Part shown: in pieces, positions 1-9,444 of the stretch
How positions within the stretch are numbered: the stretch's first letter is position 1
Layout: each line of letters starts with the position of its first letter
Origin: Leptospira mtsangambouensis
GTDB lineage: Bacteria > Spirochaetota > Leptospiria > Leptospirales > Leptospiraceae
Assembly: GCF_004770475.1 (NCBI RefSeq)
Contig: NZ_RQHK01000017.1
Location: 558,001-622,000 of the forward strand
Reading direction: 5' to 3'
DNA: 64,000 nt
The notes under the pieces: generated by a model
Databases searched by the model: none
Told to the model about the DNA's origin: nothing
Seen by the model: only the letters and a program-made list of their open reading frames with translations
Program-made: the position numbers and the translations under genes

Positions 1-639
1 TTAAAACAGTTAGGCGTAGAGGAAATCATTGCATTTAGTTCTGTCGGAAGTTTACGCCAAGAAATTGCTCCAAGAGATTTTGTGATTCCTTCACAAATCA
101 TTGACCGCACAAAAGCACGGGCAGCAACTTTTTTTGAAAATGGTATGGTGGCACATGCTCCCTTTGCAGATCCATTTTCACCAGGTCTTGGTAAAAAAGT
201 AGAAGAAGCAGCAAAACAAATCGGTCTTCCCATTCATTCCAACAAAACACTGATTTGTATGGAAGGGCCATTGTTTTCAACAAGAGCCGAATCTCATATG
301 TACAGATCTTGGGGAGCAGATATCATCAACATGACTGTCCTTCCAGAAGCAAAACTGGCAAGAGAAGCAGAGATTCTTTACCAAATGGTTTGTATGTCAA
401 CGGATTACGATTGTTGGAAAGAAGATGAAGCCCATGTCACTTTGGAAATGGTTCTTGCGAACTTAAGTGCCAATGCAGACACAGCAAAGAAATTACTCTC
501 TGCACTCATTGATCTTTTAGGAAAGTCAGATGACACGAGTCTTGTGGGAAGCACAAAGTTTTCGTTGGTGACTGCTCCTGAAAAGAGAAACCAGGAACAA
601 ATAAACAAATTAAAATATCTTTTTCCGACTTACTTTTAG
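1..639 (+). CDS. mtnP: S-methyl-5'-thioadenosine phosphorylase, 3' part
   Basis: The reading frame is open from base 1, so the gene starts before the window; about 212 C-terminal residues are visible. The enzyme cleaves methylthioadenosine, the by-product of polyamine synthesis, to adenine and methylthioribose-1-phosphate for methionine salvage. The visible part has the family signature GPLFSTRAES followed by WGADIINMT, then PEAKLAREAEI and the TDYDCWKE segment near the C-terminus, all typical of MTAP rather than PNP. Its stop overlaps by 4 bases the stop of the convergent STAS gene. Cytoplasmic; function confident from motifs. Confidence 0.92.
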   Translation, partial: LKQLGVEEIIAFSSVGSLRQEIAPRDFVIPSQIIDRTKARAATFFENGMVAHAPFADPFSPGLGKKVEEAAKQIGLPIHSNKTLICMEGPLFSTRAESHMYRSWGADIINMTVLPEAKLAREAEILYQMVCMSTDYDCWKEDEAHVTLEMVLANLSANADTAKKLLSALIDLLGKSDDTSLVGSTKFSLVTAPEKRNQEQINKLKYLFPTYF

Positions 640-1028
640 TCTGAACTGACAGCTTGTTCCAAAGTGGGAAAAATTTGGAGCAGGCTTCTTAGTTTTGTTA
701 ATTCCAAAACGTATCTTACTTTTTCCGAAGGAGATATGATTCGAATGTATCCTTTTTGTTTCATCAGTCTAGAATGAATTCCCAGACAAACTCCAAGTCC
801 AGAACTATCAATATAACTGACTTGTTCAAAGTTTAAGAAGACGTGATTGATTCCTTTGGAAATAAGAATTTCCAAATTTTCTTTCATCACCTGTGAATTG
901 TATAGGTTGATTTCTCCTGACAATTCAAAGTAAACAGCAGTTTCTGGGAGGGGGACAAATCTCTGTTGGAGGACTTCCATTTTGAAATCTCCACTTTCAA
1001 CTGTGTAATCACTCCAGTTTTCGATCAT
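636..1028 (-). CDS. STAS-domain anti-anti-sigma-type protein
   Basis: A 130-residue single-domain STAS protein of the SpoIIAA/RsbV type. Such proteins are phosphorylated by an anti-sigma kinase on a conserved serine and switch partners to free a sigma factor or another output. The switch motif IDSSGLG is intact (Asp74, candidate phospho-Ser75), preceded by a beta strand and followed by the usual amphipathic helix. The N-terminus is about 20 residues longer than a minimal STAS domain. Its start overlaps the galactokinase stop by 4 bases, so the two are probably translationally coupled although the functional link is unclear. No partner kinase lies next to it. Confidence 0.85.
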   Translation of the reverse strand: MIENWSDYTVESGDFKMEVLQQRFVPLPETAVYFELSGEINLYNSQVMKENLEILISKGINHVFLNFEQVSYIDSSGLGVCLGIHSRLMKQKGYIRIISPSEKVRYVLELTKLRSLLQIFPTLEQAVSSD

Positions 1029-2194
1029 ATCAAAACTTCCTTTACCCCGTCTGAAATTTGAAACTTGTAAAAGTCTATCGCAACGTTAAACTTTTGTTGA
1101 TAACTTTTTTTCAAAACTTCTTCAATTTTAGAAAAATGGTCTTTGGTATCTAGTACGAGTACGCATCCACCGAATCCGCCACCAATCATTCTCGCACCAG
1201 TGACGCCTAGGCTCTGCAAAGAATCAACAATGAAATCAATTTCGGGACAAGAGACCTCAAATTCTTTAGATAAAGACCAATGAGTTTGAAATAGTGCAGA
1301 ACCAACTTCTTTGAAATTACCTGATTCCAAATTTTCAATCACAACTTTGGTTCGTTCTCGTTCAGAAGTAACGTGTTTGGTTCTTTTTGTTTCTTCTTTT
1401 GTTAGGTGACATTGTTCAATTTCGGAGTCTGAAAGCTTCACATCGTACAATTGTGTAAAATTTGGATACTTTGCTTTAATTTTTACCAATGCCGATTCAC
1501 ATTCCGACCTGCGTTTGTTATAAGCACTATCTTTTAAACTATGTTTAACGTTAGAGTTGATTAGATAAAATTCGTAGTTTCCTAAGTCGAAGTGGTGGTA
1601 TGAATACTTTAGAGTTTCAGTATTTAAGGAAATACAATCATCCTTTTTGCCTACCGCAATGATGAATTGATCCATGATCCCACATTTGGTTCCCACAAAA
1701 TTATTTTCAGCTTTTTGTCCGATTAATGCAATCTCCTCTCGTGATAACGAAAATCCGAAAGTTTCTTTGATCGCATAACCAGTGACCACTTCAAAAGCAG
1801 CTGAGGAAGAAAGTCCAGAACCCTGTGGAATATTTCCATCTACGATTAAGTCGAATCCAGGAACAACATGGCCTTTTTTTTCAATTTCAAAAATGACACC
1901 AGCAATGTAGTCAACCCATGGAGATTTTGAATTGGGTGATAATGGTTTTTTGAGTTCTACTGTTTCGTTATAGGAAACCGAATGCAAACGATAGTTTTGA
2001 GATTCATTGGGTCGCAATAATACTTGGACAAAAAAATCAATGGCTGCTGGGAGAACAGTTCCACCCAAATAATCAACATGTTCCCCTATTATATTGATTC
2101 TAGCGGGTGCCTGAAATAAACGAGGCGGTTGATTTGTTTTTCCAAATATTGATTCAAATTGATTCAAATTTTCTTTACTTCTTAAAGAATCCAC
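1025..2194 (-). CDS. galK: galactokinase (GHMP kinase)
   Basis: 389 residues, the normal galactokinase length. It phosphorylates galactose at C1 in the Leloir pathway. Motifs in order: the N-terminal galactokinase signature APARINIIGEHVDYLGG (residues about 30-46), the GHMP ATP-binding motif with GSGLSSSAA (about 124-133), the CGIMDQF segment with the catalytic Asp, and the C-terminal GARMIGGGFGGC motif. The start is GTG, supported by GGAAG 5-6 bases upstream. It is divergent from pgi across a 44-base gap and coupled to the downstream STAS gene. Other GHMP sugar kinases are possible, but the first signature favours galactokinase. Confidence 0.88.
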   Translation of the reverse strand: MDSLRSKENLNQFESIFGKTNQPPRLFQAPARINIIGEHVDYLGGTVLPAAIDFFVQVLLRPNESQNYRLHSVSYNETVELKKPLSPNSKSPWVDYIAGVIFEIEKKGHVVPGFDLIVDGNIPQGSGLSSSAAFEVVTGYAIKETFGFSLSREEIALIGQKAENNFVGTKCGIMDQFIIAVGKKDDCISLNTETLKYSYHHFDLGNYEFYLINSNVKHSLKDSAYNKRRSECESALVKIKAKYPNFTQLYDVKLSDSEIEQCHLTKEETKRTKHVTSERERTKVVIENLESGNFKEVGSALFQTHWSLSKEFEVSCPEIDFIVDSLQSLGVTGARMIGGGFGGCVLVLDTKDHFSKIEEVLKKSYQQKFNVAIDFYKFQISDGVKEVLI

Positions 2195-2238
2195 TTCATC
2201 TTCCTTTCGATGCTATACTTTATTCAAGGACTGGTGCT

Positions 2239-3585
2239 ATGTCGAACTTAAAAATTTCGGATAGATTTGCGAAATCTTTTCTTACTGAAACTCTGATTCA
2301 AAATGAATTGGAAAAGGCGGAAAAAGCGCGCCAAACCTTACTCCAAAAAACAGGACCCGGAAATGAATTTTTAGGTTGGGTTGATCTACCAGGAAAAATT
2401 AGCGGCGATGATCTCCAAAAGATAAGAGCGGCCGCAGAAACCATTCAGTCCCACTCACAGTATTTGGTAGTTGTTGGAATTGGTGGTAGTTATCTAGGGG
2501 CACGAGCAGTGATCGAAGCATTAACTCCTGAATTTAGTGCTCCAGAGACTCAAAAGAAATCCGTAAAAATCATTTATGCCGGACATCATTTGGATGCTGA
2601 TTATCATTCTCGACTTTTGGCTTTTCTGGAAAATAAAGAATTTTCTGTAAATGTTATTTCTAAATCGGGAACCACAACGGAACCGGCGATCGCCTTTCGT
2701 CTGTTACTTTCTCTTTTAGAACGTAAGTATGGAAGGGAAAATGTAAAAAAAAGAGTTTTTGCAACTACTGACAAAGAAAAGGGAGCTTTAAAACAATTAG
2801 CTAATGAATACGGGTTCCCTACCTTTGTGATTCCTGATGATGTGGGTGGACGTTACTCCGTGTTTACTCCTGTTGGGTTGTTGCCGATTGCTGCGGCCGG
2901 TTTCAGCATCAACAAACTCATTGATGGCGCAAAACAAATGGAAGCCGAATTAAAATCAAAATCAGCATCTGATGGAAATATAGCCACTATCTACGCTGCG
3001 ATTCGAAATGCTCTTTATACAAAAGGGAAAAAAACTGAAATATTGGTAAGTTATACTCCTGCTTTAGGCTTTTTATCTGAATGGTGGAAACAGTTGTTTG
3101 GCGAAAGTGAAGGAAAAACAGGAAAAGGAATTTTTCCTGCATCAGTTCAATTCACCACAGACCTACATTCCATGGGTCAATACATTCAGGATGGAGAACG
3201 ACTTTTGATGGAAACTGTCATCAAAGTAGAAGCTCCCAAACAAGATGTTTATTTAACGGAAAAACAGGATGATCGTGATGGTTTGAACTATTTAGCCGGT
3301 AAAAAACTTTCTGAGGTAAACCAAAGTGCTATGTTGGGAACTTTGATTGCCCATAGAGACGGTGGAGTTCCTTGTTTGGAAATCACTTTGCCTACTTTGA
3401 ATGAAGAGATTGTTGGGGAATTATTGTATTTCTTTGAATTTGCTTGTGGGGTCTCTGGTTATATGTTAGGTGTGAATCCATTTGACCAACCAGGTGTTGA
3501 AGACTATAAAAACAATATGTTTGCCCTACTTGGCAAAAAAGGATTCGAAAAAAGAAAAGAAGAAATCTTAAGCCATATAAGATGA
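2239..3585 (+). CDS. pgi: glucose-6-phosphate isomerase
   Basis: 448 residues from the ATG at 2239; the frame is open further upstream but the protein family begins here. This is the short (about 450-residue) Bacillus-type isomerase that interconverts glucose-6-phosphate and fructose-6-phosphate. Seen: VGIGGSYLGARA (about residues 79-90), the SIS-domain motif SKSGTTTEPA, the DDVGGRYSVFTPVGLLP signature, and the HSMGQYIQDG segment. Cytoplasmic glycolysis/gluconeogenesis enzyme. Its 3' end overlaps by 18 bases the convergent nucleotidyltransferase gene. Confidence 0.95.
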   Translation: MSNLKISDRFAKSFLTETLIQNELEKAEKARQTLLQKTGPGNEFLGWVDLPGKISGDDLQKIRAAAETIQSHSQYLVVVGIGGSYLGARAVIEALTPEFSAPETQKKSVKIIYAGHHLDADYHSRLLAFLENKEFSVNVISKSGTTTEPAIAFRLLLSLLERKYGRENVKKRVFATTDKEKGALKQLANEYGFPTFVIPDDVGGRYSVFTPVGLLPIAAAGFSINKLIDGAKQMEAELKSKSASDGNIATIYAAIRNALYTKGKKTEILVSYTPALGFLSEWWKQLFGESEGKTGKGIFPASVQFTTDLHSMGQYIQDGERLLMETVIKVEAPKQDVYLTEKQDDRDGLNYLAGKKLSEVNQSAMLGTLIAHRDGGVPCLEITLPTLNEEIVGELLYFFEFACGVSGYMLGVNPFDQPGVEDYKNNMFALLGKKGFEKRKEEILSHIR

Positions 3586-4290
3586 ATTTACAAACGATTG
3601 AATTTTGGAGAGTTCTGTTCCAAATATATCTTTTGTGATATAAGAATCCCAAAGTTCTTTTGTTCCTAAATCAAGAACCGTACCGGAGAAAATTTCTCCG
3701 GTAATCTCTCCTTTGTTTGCGCATTCCTTAAAAATATCAGATAGATCATAATATTTGTTTTTTTCCAAATGGATAAGACAATTTGGATTTAATAATGCTA
3801 GGCCAATGTAATAATTGGATCCTTTTCCAAAGGTCAATTTTCCGTTTTCATTGATATCAATTTTCGTATAGTTTTGATTTGGTGGAATTGGAAGTAGATA
3901 TAAATGAATTTTTATCGATAGGGGTAATTGGGATTTTGGTAAAAAATTTGGATTCGGGAAAAACAATGTATCTGGATTGATTAACAGGATTGGTTCATTG
4001 TAAAAATTTTCAGGTAAACCGGTTCGAATTCCACCCGCTGTACCGAGAATTTCTTTTTTTTCTTCTAAAACTTCAATTGGGAATTGCGAAAAGTTTTGAA
4101 CATGAGATTTGATTTGCTCACCTAAATAATGTGTGTTGACCCAAACCTTCGAAGTATTCCATTTTTTCAAAAGATACAAGCTATAATCCAGAAGGGAAAT
4201 ACCTTGAATTTTTAACAGAGGTTTCGGACAACTTTCGGTGAGAATTCCCATACGTTTTCCAAATCCTGCTGCTAACACAAATGCATTCAT
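3568..4290 (-). CDS. murU: MurU-like nucleotidyltransferase
   Basis: 240 residues. The N-terminal nucleotide-binding signature of sugar-phosphate nucleotidyltransferases is clear: LAAGFGKRMG, then the PKPLLKIQG segment, then a mid-protein Asp in INPDTLF for metal binding. MurU enzymes of this size turn MurNAc-1-phosphate into UDP-MurNAc. The assignment rests mostly on its 4-base overlap with an AmgK-like kinase gene just upstream, the arrangement known from Pseudomonas cell-wall recycling. Alternative: another NDP-sugar pyrophosphorylase (HddC/RfbF type). Last gene of a four-gene leftward operon. Confidence 0.72.
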   Translation of the reverse strand: MNAFVLAAGFGKRMGILTESCPKPLLKIQGISLLDYSLYLLKKWNTSKVWVNTHYLGEQIKSHVQNFSQFPIEVLEEKKEILGTAGGIRTGLPENFYNEPILLINPDTLFFPNPNFLPKSQLPLSIKIHLYLLPIPPNQNYTKIDINENGKLTFGKGSNYYIGLALLNPNCLIHLEKNKYYDLSDIFKECANKGEITGEIFSGTVLDLGTKELWDSYITKDIFGTELSKIQSFVNSSYMA

Positions 4291-5270
4291 AAATTCTTAA
4301 AGTCCTTATGGCGGCTTAATTCTTCACGTAGACTTCTGACAAAAATATATAGTGAATCGGCAAACATTCCTAATTGAATGATTTCTTCTAATTGGTTCAG
4401 ACAGGAAATGATCGAAGGTTTAAATTTATTTTTTCCATGATCAGTCACCATTCGGAAGTATGTTCCTAAAGCTTTAAAGGATCTCTGCAAGGCCTGGAGA
4501 TAAAAAGTATCGTTGAATTTTTTGGATTGGTCGATATTTCGTTTTTGGAATGACTTTAACATTAAAGAACGAAAATCTCTGGGCAGCGGGTAATAAGCAT
4601 CGTATAGGATGGAAGCCAAATCGTATTGTGGGACTCCCATTCTTGCATCTTGAAAGTCAATTAACGCATAATCAGAATTTGGCGATATTAAAATATTTCT
4701 ACAGTGAAAATCTCTGTGAGTAAAAACATTTATAGGGTATTTGTTTAAATAACCAACTGTTTCTTCAATAAAGGCTCTACCTTCATTGGATATTTCTGTT
4801 TTGATTTGAAATAATTTTCTAAATCCTTCAAATTTTTCCAAAGTTAAATTAGTTTCAAAACTAAGTTTTTCAGTATCAAATTTTCGATTTTGCACTAGAG
4901 AGGGTGGATCGAGTGATTGGAGTTTTAAAATTAGATCAATTAGTATTGGAAACTTAATTTTATAATCATTTAGAGCGTAAGAACTAAAATCATTTAATCC
5001 TTCAAAACTCATAAATGTAAGTCCGAGTTCTATATTTGTTTCTAAAACTCTTGGAGCGCAAACTCCATTTGCATTCAGAAACTCGGATAGAATGATAAAG
5101 TCTTCATTTAGTGTTTCATCGGCACAAACCACTTCTTCTTTTTTTTGAGAAGTTGTAATTCGAAAGTACCTACGTGTGGATGCTTCTTCTTGTAATGGTT
5201 CTATGTTTGAATTTTTACCATAACGGGAAAAAACCAATTCTAATTGTGAGTCATTTAATCCTGGATACAC
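4287..5270 (-). CDS. amgK: AmgK-like anomeric amino-sugar kinase
   Basis: 327 residues with an aminoglycoside-phosphotransferase (APH) fold. AmgK phosphorylates the anomeric hydroxyl of MurNAc/GlcNAc so that MurU can make UDP-MurNAc directly. Seen: EASTRRYFR near residue 29 (the AmgK-type G/A-S-x-R-R-Y-F-R motif), the catalytic loop HRDFHCRN (His185, Asp187), the metal-binding IDFQDAR (Asp205) followed by G-x-P-x-YDLAS, and a C-terminal KALGTYFR segment. GTG start, 8 bases after the upstream kinase gene. Downstream murU overlaps by 4 bases. A generic APH-family kinase is the alternative. Confidence 0.75.
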   Translation of the reverse strand: MYPGLNDSQLELVFSRYGKNSNIEPLQEEASTRRYFRITTSQKKEEVVCADETLNEDFIILSEFLNANGVCAPRVLETNIELGLTFMSFEGLNDFSSYALNDYKIKFPILIDLILKLQSLDPPSLVQNRKFDTEKLSFETNLTLEKFEGFRKLFQIKTEISNEGRAFIEETVGYLNKYPINVFTHRDFHCRNILISPNSDYALIDFQDARMGVPQYDLASILYDAYYPLPRDFRSLMLKSFQKRNIDQSKKFNDTFYLQALQRSFKALGTYFRMVTDHGKNKFKPSIISCLNQLEEIIQLGMFADSLYIFVRSLREELSRHKDFKNL

Positions 5271-5278
5271 TGAAGCTA

Positions 5279-6796
5279 CTATGTTTCTAAAAGCTTAGGA
5301 AAAATAAAATGAAATTTAGAACCTTTGCCTGGCGAAGATAAAATTTCTAATTGAATATCGAAATTATCAACGATTTGTTTGACAACAAACATTCCAAGAC
5401 CAGTACCTTTTCCTAATTCTTTAGTAGTAAAGTATGGTTCATAAATTTTATCTAAGGTTTCTGGAGACATACCTTCCCCATCATCTGTGACAATTAGGTG
5501 AGAGTATCTTTTATCCTGATAGGTTGAGATTTCTATTGTACCAATGTTATTGGTAGCATCCGCAGCATTAAGAAGAATGTTGGAAAGTAATAAGGCAAAT
5601 TGATCCGAATTCATTTGGATCGGAATTTCTTCCGAAGTTTCTTCTCTTTTGATTTGGCAGTATTTTAATTTAGCTGTTTCTTTAAAGACTTGGAGGACGG
5701 AAGAAATTTCTTTGTTCAAATTTAAAGTTTTGGATTGTTCATTGTTTGATTTTAATGATTTCCCAAGTTGCAATAGGTTGGAAGTTAAAGCTCTTAATTT
5801 TTCGGTTTGGTTTAAAGTGACTTTTAATGCTCGATCTTTTAACATTGTGTCTGCATTTTCTCGAGAGGCCATCTCTACAAAACCTTGGATGGCGGTAAGA
5901 GAGTTGTTGATTTCATGTCCAATGCTTGCGGCCACAACAGATAAAAAAGCCCTTCTTTCGGAATGAATGAGTTGTTCCACCATCACTTTTTTTTGTGTTA
6001 CATCTCGAATGACACCTGTATAGTAAGTATCTCCATCTAAACTATAGGAACAAATTGCAATATCTGCTAAAAAAGTAGTTAGATCGGAACGAAGTAAAGT
6101 TACATCAGATAATTGAAGGGTGGATTTGTTTTCCTCTTCACTTAAAACTTTAGAAACCTGAGTCATATACTTTTGCATTTTATTTTCAGTAAACAAAAGA
6201 TGAACAGACTGTCCAATGAGATCCAGAGGTGTATGAAATCGAAACATTTCAAAACTAGCTTTGTTTGCAGAAACAATCGTTAATTTAGAATCAATAGTGA
6301 TCACTGCATCGGAAGTTGCATTTAATATAGCAGCATTTTGTCGGTTTAAATCTAAATTTTGAGTTCTAAGAGCTTTTTCTAATTTTTCAGATAACATTAG
6401 TTTTTCTAAATCGGAATCTTTTTGATTTTTAACTTCTAATGCTCGTTTTACGACGGATAGGATCTGAGTTCTGTCTACAGGTTTGGATATATACTCGAAT
6501 GCATGATAACGAATTGCTGATTCAGCCGAAGAAAGATTAGGATTTCCAGTGATGAGAATTACCGGTAAATTGATTTGTTTTTCGGCGATAAATTTTGTGA
6601 AATCAATTCCAGACATCCCTGACATTAGAATATCAGAAATAACGACTGAAAAAGGTTCACCTGAAGATATCCTTTGGATAGCTTCGGAAGCAGATTCGGC
6701 GAGTTCAATTTGGTAGCCTTCACGAGATAAAACTCTTTTTAAAGCAACTCGAATGTCTTCTTCGTCATCGACGATTAAAATTTTATCCATTGTCAT
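5279..6796 (-). CDS. hybrid receiver-PAS-histidine kinase
   Basis: 505 residues. Domain order: receiver (about 4-120; acidic pocket Asp10/Asp11, phospho-Asp55, Lys105), PAS (about 153-267), HisKA with the variant H-box SIGHEINNS (His294), HATPase with N-box NILLNAADA and G-boxes DDGEGMS and GKGTGLGM. No membrane segment, so a cytoplasmic kinase that is itself a phosphorelay target. Two ATGs lie 6 bases apart; either overlaps the end of the upstream histidine kinase (14 or 8 bases), so the two kinases are co-translated and probably form one relay. It precedes amgK/murU in the same operon. Confidence 0.88.
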   Translation of the reverse strand: MTMDKILIVDDEEDIRVALKRVLSREGYQIELAESASEAIQRISSGEPFSVVISDILMSGMSGIDFTKFIAEKQINLPVILITGNPNLSSAESAIRYHAFEYISKPVDRTQILSVVKRALEVKNQKDSDLEKLMLSEKLEKALRTQNLDLNRQNAAILNATSDAVITIDSKLTIVSANKASFEMFRFHTPLDLIGQSVHLLFTENKMQKYMTQVSKVLSEEENKSTLQLSDVTLLRSDLTTFLADIAICSYSLDGDTYYTGVIRDVTQKKVMVEQLIHSERRAFLSVVAASIGHEINNSLTAIQGFVEMASRENADTMLKDRALKVTLNQTEKLRALTSNLLQLGKSLKSNNEQSKTLNLNKEISSVLQVFKETAKLKYCQIKREETSEEIPIQMNSDQFALLLSNILLNAADATNNIGTIEISTYQDKRYSHLIVTDDGEGMSPETLDKIYEPYFTTKELGKGTGLGMFVVKQIVDNFDIQLEILSSPGKGSKFHFIFPKLLET

Positions 6797-8573
6797 CTGT
6801 GTGAGCAGGAAGATAGATTTCTACCTTTGTCCCCGTTCCTTCCTTTGTCTTAATATAGATCTCACCGCCATGATCGGTGATGATCTTTTTAGAAATAGAA
6901 AGCCCCAAACCTGTTCCTTGTTTATTTCTTCTAGTTGTAAATAATGGCAAAAATACTTTTTCCAAAGTATCGTCATCAATTCCAGGTCCATTGTCTTCTA
7001 CTGAAAATACAACCCACTCTTTTTTTTGATTTTTGACTAAATCGATACCCAATTCGATTTTTGGAAATTGCCTAGTTTTTTCCATTTCGGAAAGAGCATT
7101 GATGGAGTTTACCACACAATTAATCAGTACTTGTTCAATTTCCTGCCAACGAACAAAAATTCCTGGTAAATTTGGACCTGCATGGCGGGTAAAACTGATA
7201 TTTTTTTTTCGACAACTTACTTCCACCAGTTCACTTGTTCTCACCAAAATATAATAGGGTGATACAAAATCACGGTTGGGACTTTCCATCCTACCTAAAT
7301 CAAGTAAAGCCTTAACCAAATCTCGAATTCGTAAATTTGCGGATTCAATTTTTTTGAGAATGTTCCTTCGTTCGCTCGGATCGGTTTCATCGACAGTAAT
7401 CAAATCATCTAAATACAAAAGAGCACTTTGAAGTGGGTTGTTGATTTCATGAGCAAGTCCCGCTGCAATTTCACCGATGCTTGCAAATTTCATGGATTCG
7501 ATAAGTTGTCGATCCATTCGTTTGGCTTCCGTAATATCGGAAAAAACCAACATTATTTTTTTATCATTTGGGTCATATCGCCTTACAGGAATAAAGCGAA
7601 TTTCAAAAGTTCGTTCCTCACCTAAAAGAACATAATCAAATTCAGTAGTTTGGATATTTTGATTTTCAACAACAGTCTGCAACACGTTCATTAGTTTTGA
7701 TTTCATGTTTTCATCAAAAAAATGAAAGATATCTTCACCAACTTCAAAGGCAAAAACCTGAAACAGTAAAAACTTAAAAATCGGAGCAATTTCTAGTATT
7801 TTTGCATCTTGATTTACAATGACAAATCCATTGTTCATAGTTGCAAAGAATGTCCTTAGTTTATCTTCACCATATTTTATAATTCGTTCCGCATTTTGTA
7901 ATTCAGAGAGATCAAGTAAAAGAACAGTTAAACCATTTGGTTTTCCATGTTCATTTGTGATAAAACTTTGTAATTGTAAGGTAATCAATTCTCCATTGTA
8001 CAATTTGAATTCAAAAATTCTTTTTGTATTTTGAACTAAGAGTTCTTTTGTAAACTCTTCTGATAGCGGAAGAATGTCCGAAATATGATATGATTGAATT
8101 TGATTTGCTGATAAACGAAAAAAATCTATGAATTTTGTATTCGCATATTTTAAGTTTCCGCCTAGGTCAGCTTGGAAAAATGGAATTTCTAAATGGTCAA
8201 TGACTTCCGACTGTTCCTTTGTAAACTCATGGGTCCAATTGATTGTTATGGCGTAAATTTCTGTATCAGAATCAAAAAATTCAGCTAAGGAGGAAAAATG
8301 AACAGAGGTAACAATCCTTTCTGAATTTTGTTTTCTTAGGAACCACTTATATTCACTTTTCGATTGCGGGTGGGTGTGGATTTCAGAAATTAATAGTTCG
8401 TGGTCACAAAAGATGTTTTGAATTTTCAAAGAATTTGGATTTTGAATCTCCAATCGTTCCTTGGTGATTTCATCTAGATAAAGAATTTGGTTCGATTTAA
8501 GATCGACGAAAACCAAACCATTCTGGGAATGGGAAAGTAGCTGCGATAGTCTTTCAATTTTTGAATTCAACAT
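6783..8573 (-). CDS. multi-PAS sensor histidine kinase
   Basis: 596 residues with no obvious membrane segment. It has probably three PAS-like segments (about 10-118, 125-225, 238-350), then a HisKA domain with ASIGEIAAGLAHEINNP (His375) and a HATPase domain with DNGPGIDDD and GTGLGLSISKK near the C-terminus. This HEINNP-type H-box is common in soluble PAS kinases. It is the first gene of the leftward operon kinase, hybrid kinase, amgK, murU. Its start codon is separated by a single base from the start of the divergent hydrolase gene, so its promoter must lie inside that gene. Confidence 0.88.
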   Translation of the reverse strand: MLNSKIERLSQLLSHSQNGLVFVDLKSNQILYLDEITKERLEIQNPNSLKIQNIFCDHELLISEIHTHPQSKSEYKWFLRKQNSERIVTSVHFSSLAEFFDSDTEIYAITINWTHEFTKEQSEVIDHLEIPFFQADLGGNLKYANTKFIDFFRLSANQIQSYHISDILPLSEEFTKELLVQNTKRIFEFKLYNGELITLQLQSFITNEHGKPNGLTVLLLDLSELQNAERIIKYGEDKLRTFFATMNNGFVIVNQDAKILEIAPIFKFLLFQVFAFEVGEDIFHFFDENMKSKLMNVLQTVVENQNIQTTEFDYVLLGEERTFEIRFIPVRRYDPNDKKIMLVFSDITEAKRMDRQLIESMKFASIGEIAAGLAHEINNPLQSALLYLDDLITVDETDPSERRNILKKIESANLRIRDLVKALLDLGRMESPNRDFVSPYYILVRTSELVEVSCRKKNISFTRHAGPNLPGIFVRWQEIEQVLINCVVNSINALSEMEKTRQFPKIELGIDLVKNQKKEWVVFSVEDNGPGIDDDTLEKVFLPLFTTRRNKQGTGLGLSISKKIITDHGGEIYIKTKEGTGTKVEIYLPAHTDDNG

Positions 8574-8574
8574 T

Positions 8575-9444
8575 ATGATTAAATATTTTTACCGAAGCCT
8601 TTTTCGAAACTATCAGTCCCAGAGACGTAAATCAATGAAAAATATGGGCGGCGAACCCTGTTTCGTTGCGATGGGAGGCCATAAAATTTTTTATTGGAAA
8701 TTTGGAAAGGGAAACAAAAAACCAATTGTTTTTTTACATGGATTACTCGACGAAAGTTTTGGTTTTCGTCGAGTCGTCAAAGAACTGTTAAATGATGGTT
8801 ATCCTCTATATGTTTTCGATTTACCAGGATATGGGAAAAGTAAACTACCTTTAATAAAATATCTTTACCAAATTGATGTTTGGGCCGATCTACTGCTCGA
8901 ATGTTTTCAAAAATTGGAGCTAAAAGATATTTGTCTTGTGGGTCATTCGATGGGCGGTCTCACATCACAGCATTTAGTTTTGCAGGATACTCAACACCGA
9001 GTGGAAAAACTAATCCTTTTGGCTCCGGGTGGAATCCCACATCCTGAACGCGAAAGAATGCGCAAAATCCTTTTCCCAAAGACGGAAAAACAAGTTATTT
9101 TATTGTTACGTTATTTATATGGAGAAGAATTCCCTGAACCAGGATATTTGTTTCGCCATACGCTTGTTACTATTTGGAACGAAAAACCAAATGAATATTT
9201 GCAAGAAAATACATTACGTAGGGAAGATGAGATTTTTTTTGATGTAAAAATGAAAGGAATCAAAATTCCAACCTTGATTTTAGCAGGGGCAGAAGATGAG
9301 ATTACCCCACCTTTTATGATGAAAAAAATAAATTCCTATATTAAAAAAAGTAAATTGGTATGGATTCCAAAAGTTAGGCATGCAATTCATTTGGAAAAAC
9401 CTGATGTGGTGGCAAAGAATATTAGGATATTCTATAATACTTAA
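8575..9444 (+). CDS. alpha/beta hydrolase
   Basis: Up to 289 residues. Classical alpha/beta hydrolase: oxyanion-loop HGLLDE, nucleophile elbow VGHSMGG (Ser), acid in AGAEDEITPP and His in VRHAIHLEKP; substrate unknown (esterase, lipase or thioesterase-like). The first ATG (8575) leaves only one base to the divergent kinase start; an in-frame ATG at 8635 would shorten the protein by 20 basic residues and is a real alternative. Its stop codon is immediately followed by the stop of the convergent ferredoxin gene. Confidence 0.82.
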   Translation: MIKYFYRSLFRNYQSQRRKSMKNMGGEPCFVAMGGHKIFYWKFGKGNKKPIVFLHGLLDESFGFRRVVKELLNDGYPLYVFDLPGYGKSKLPLIKYLYQIDVWADLLLECFQKLELKDICLVGHSMGGLTSQHLVLQDTQHRVEKLILLAPGGIPHPERERMRKILFPKTEKQVILLLRYLYGEEFPEPGYLFRHTLVTIWNEKPNEYLQENTLRREDEIFFDVKMKGIKIPTLILAGAEDEITPPFMMKKINSYIKKSKLVWIPKVRHAIHLEKPDVVAKNIRIFYNT

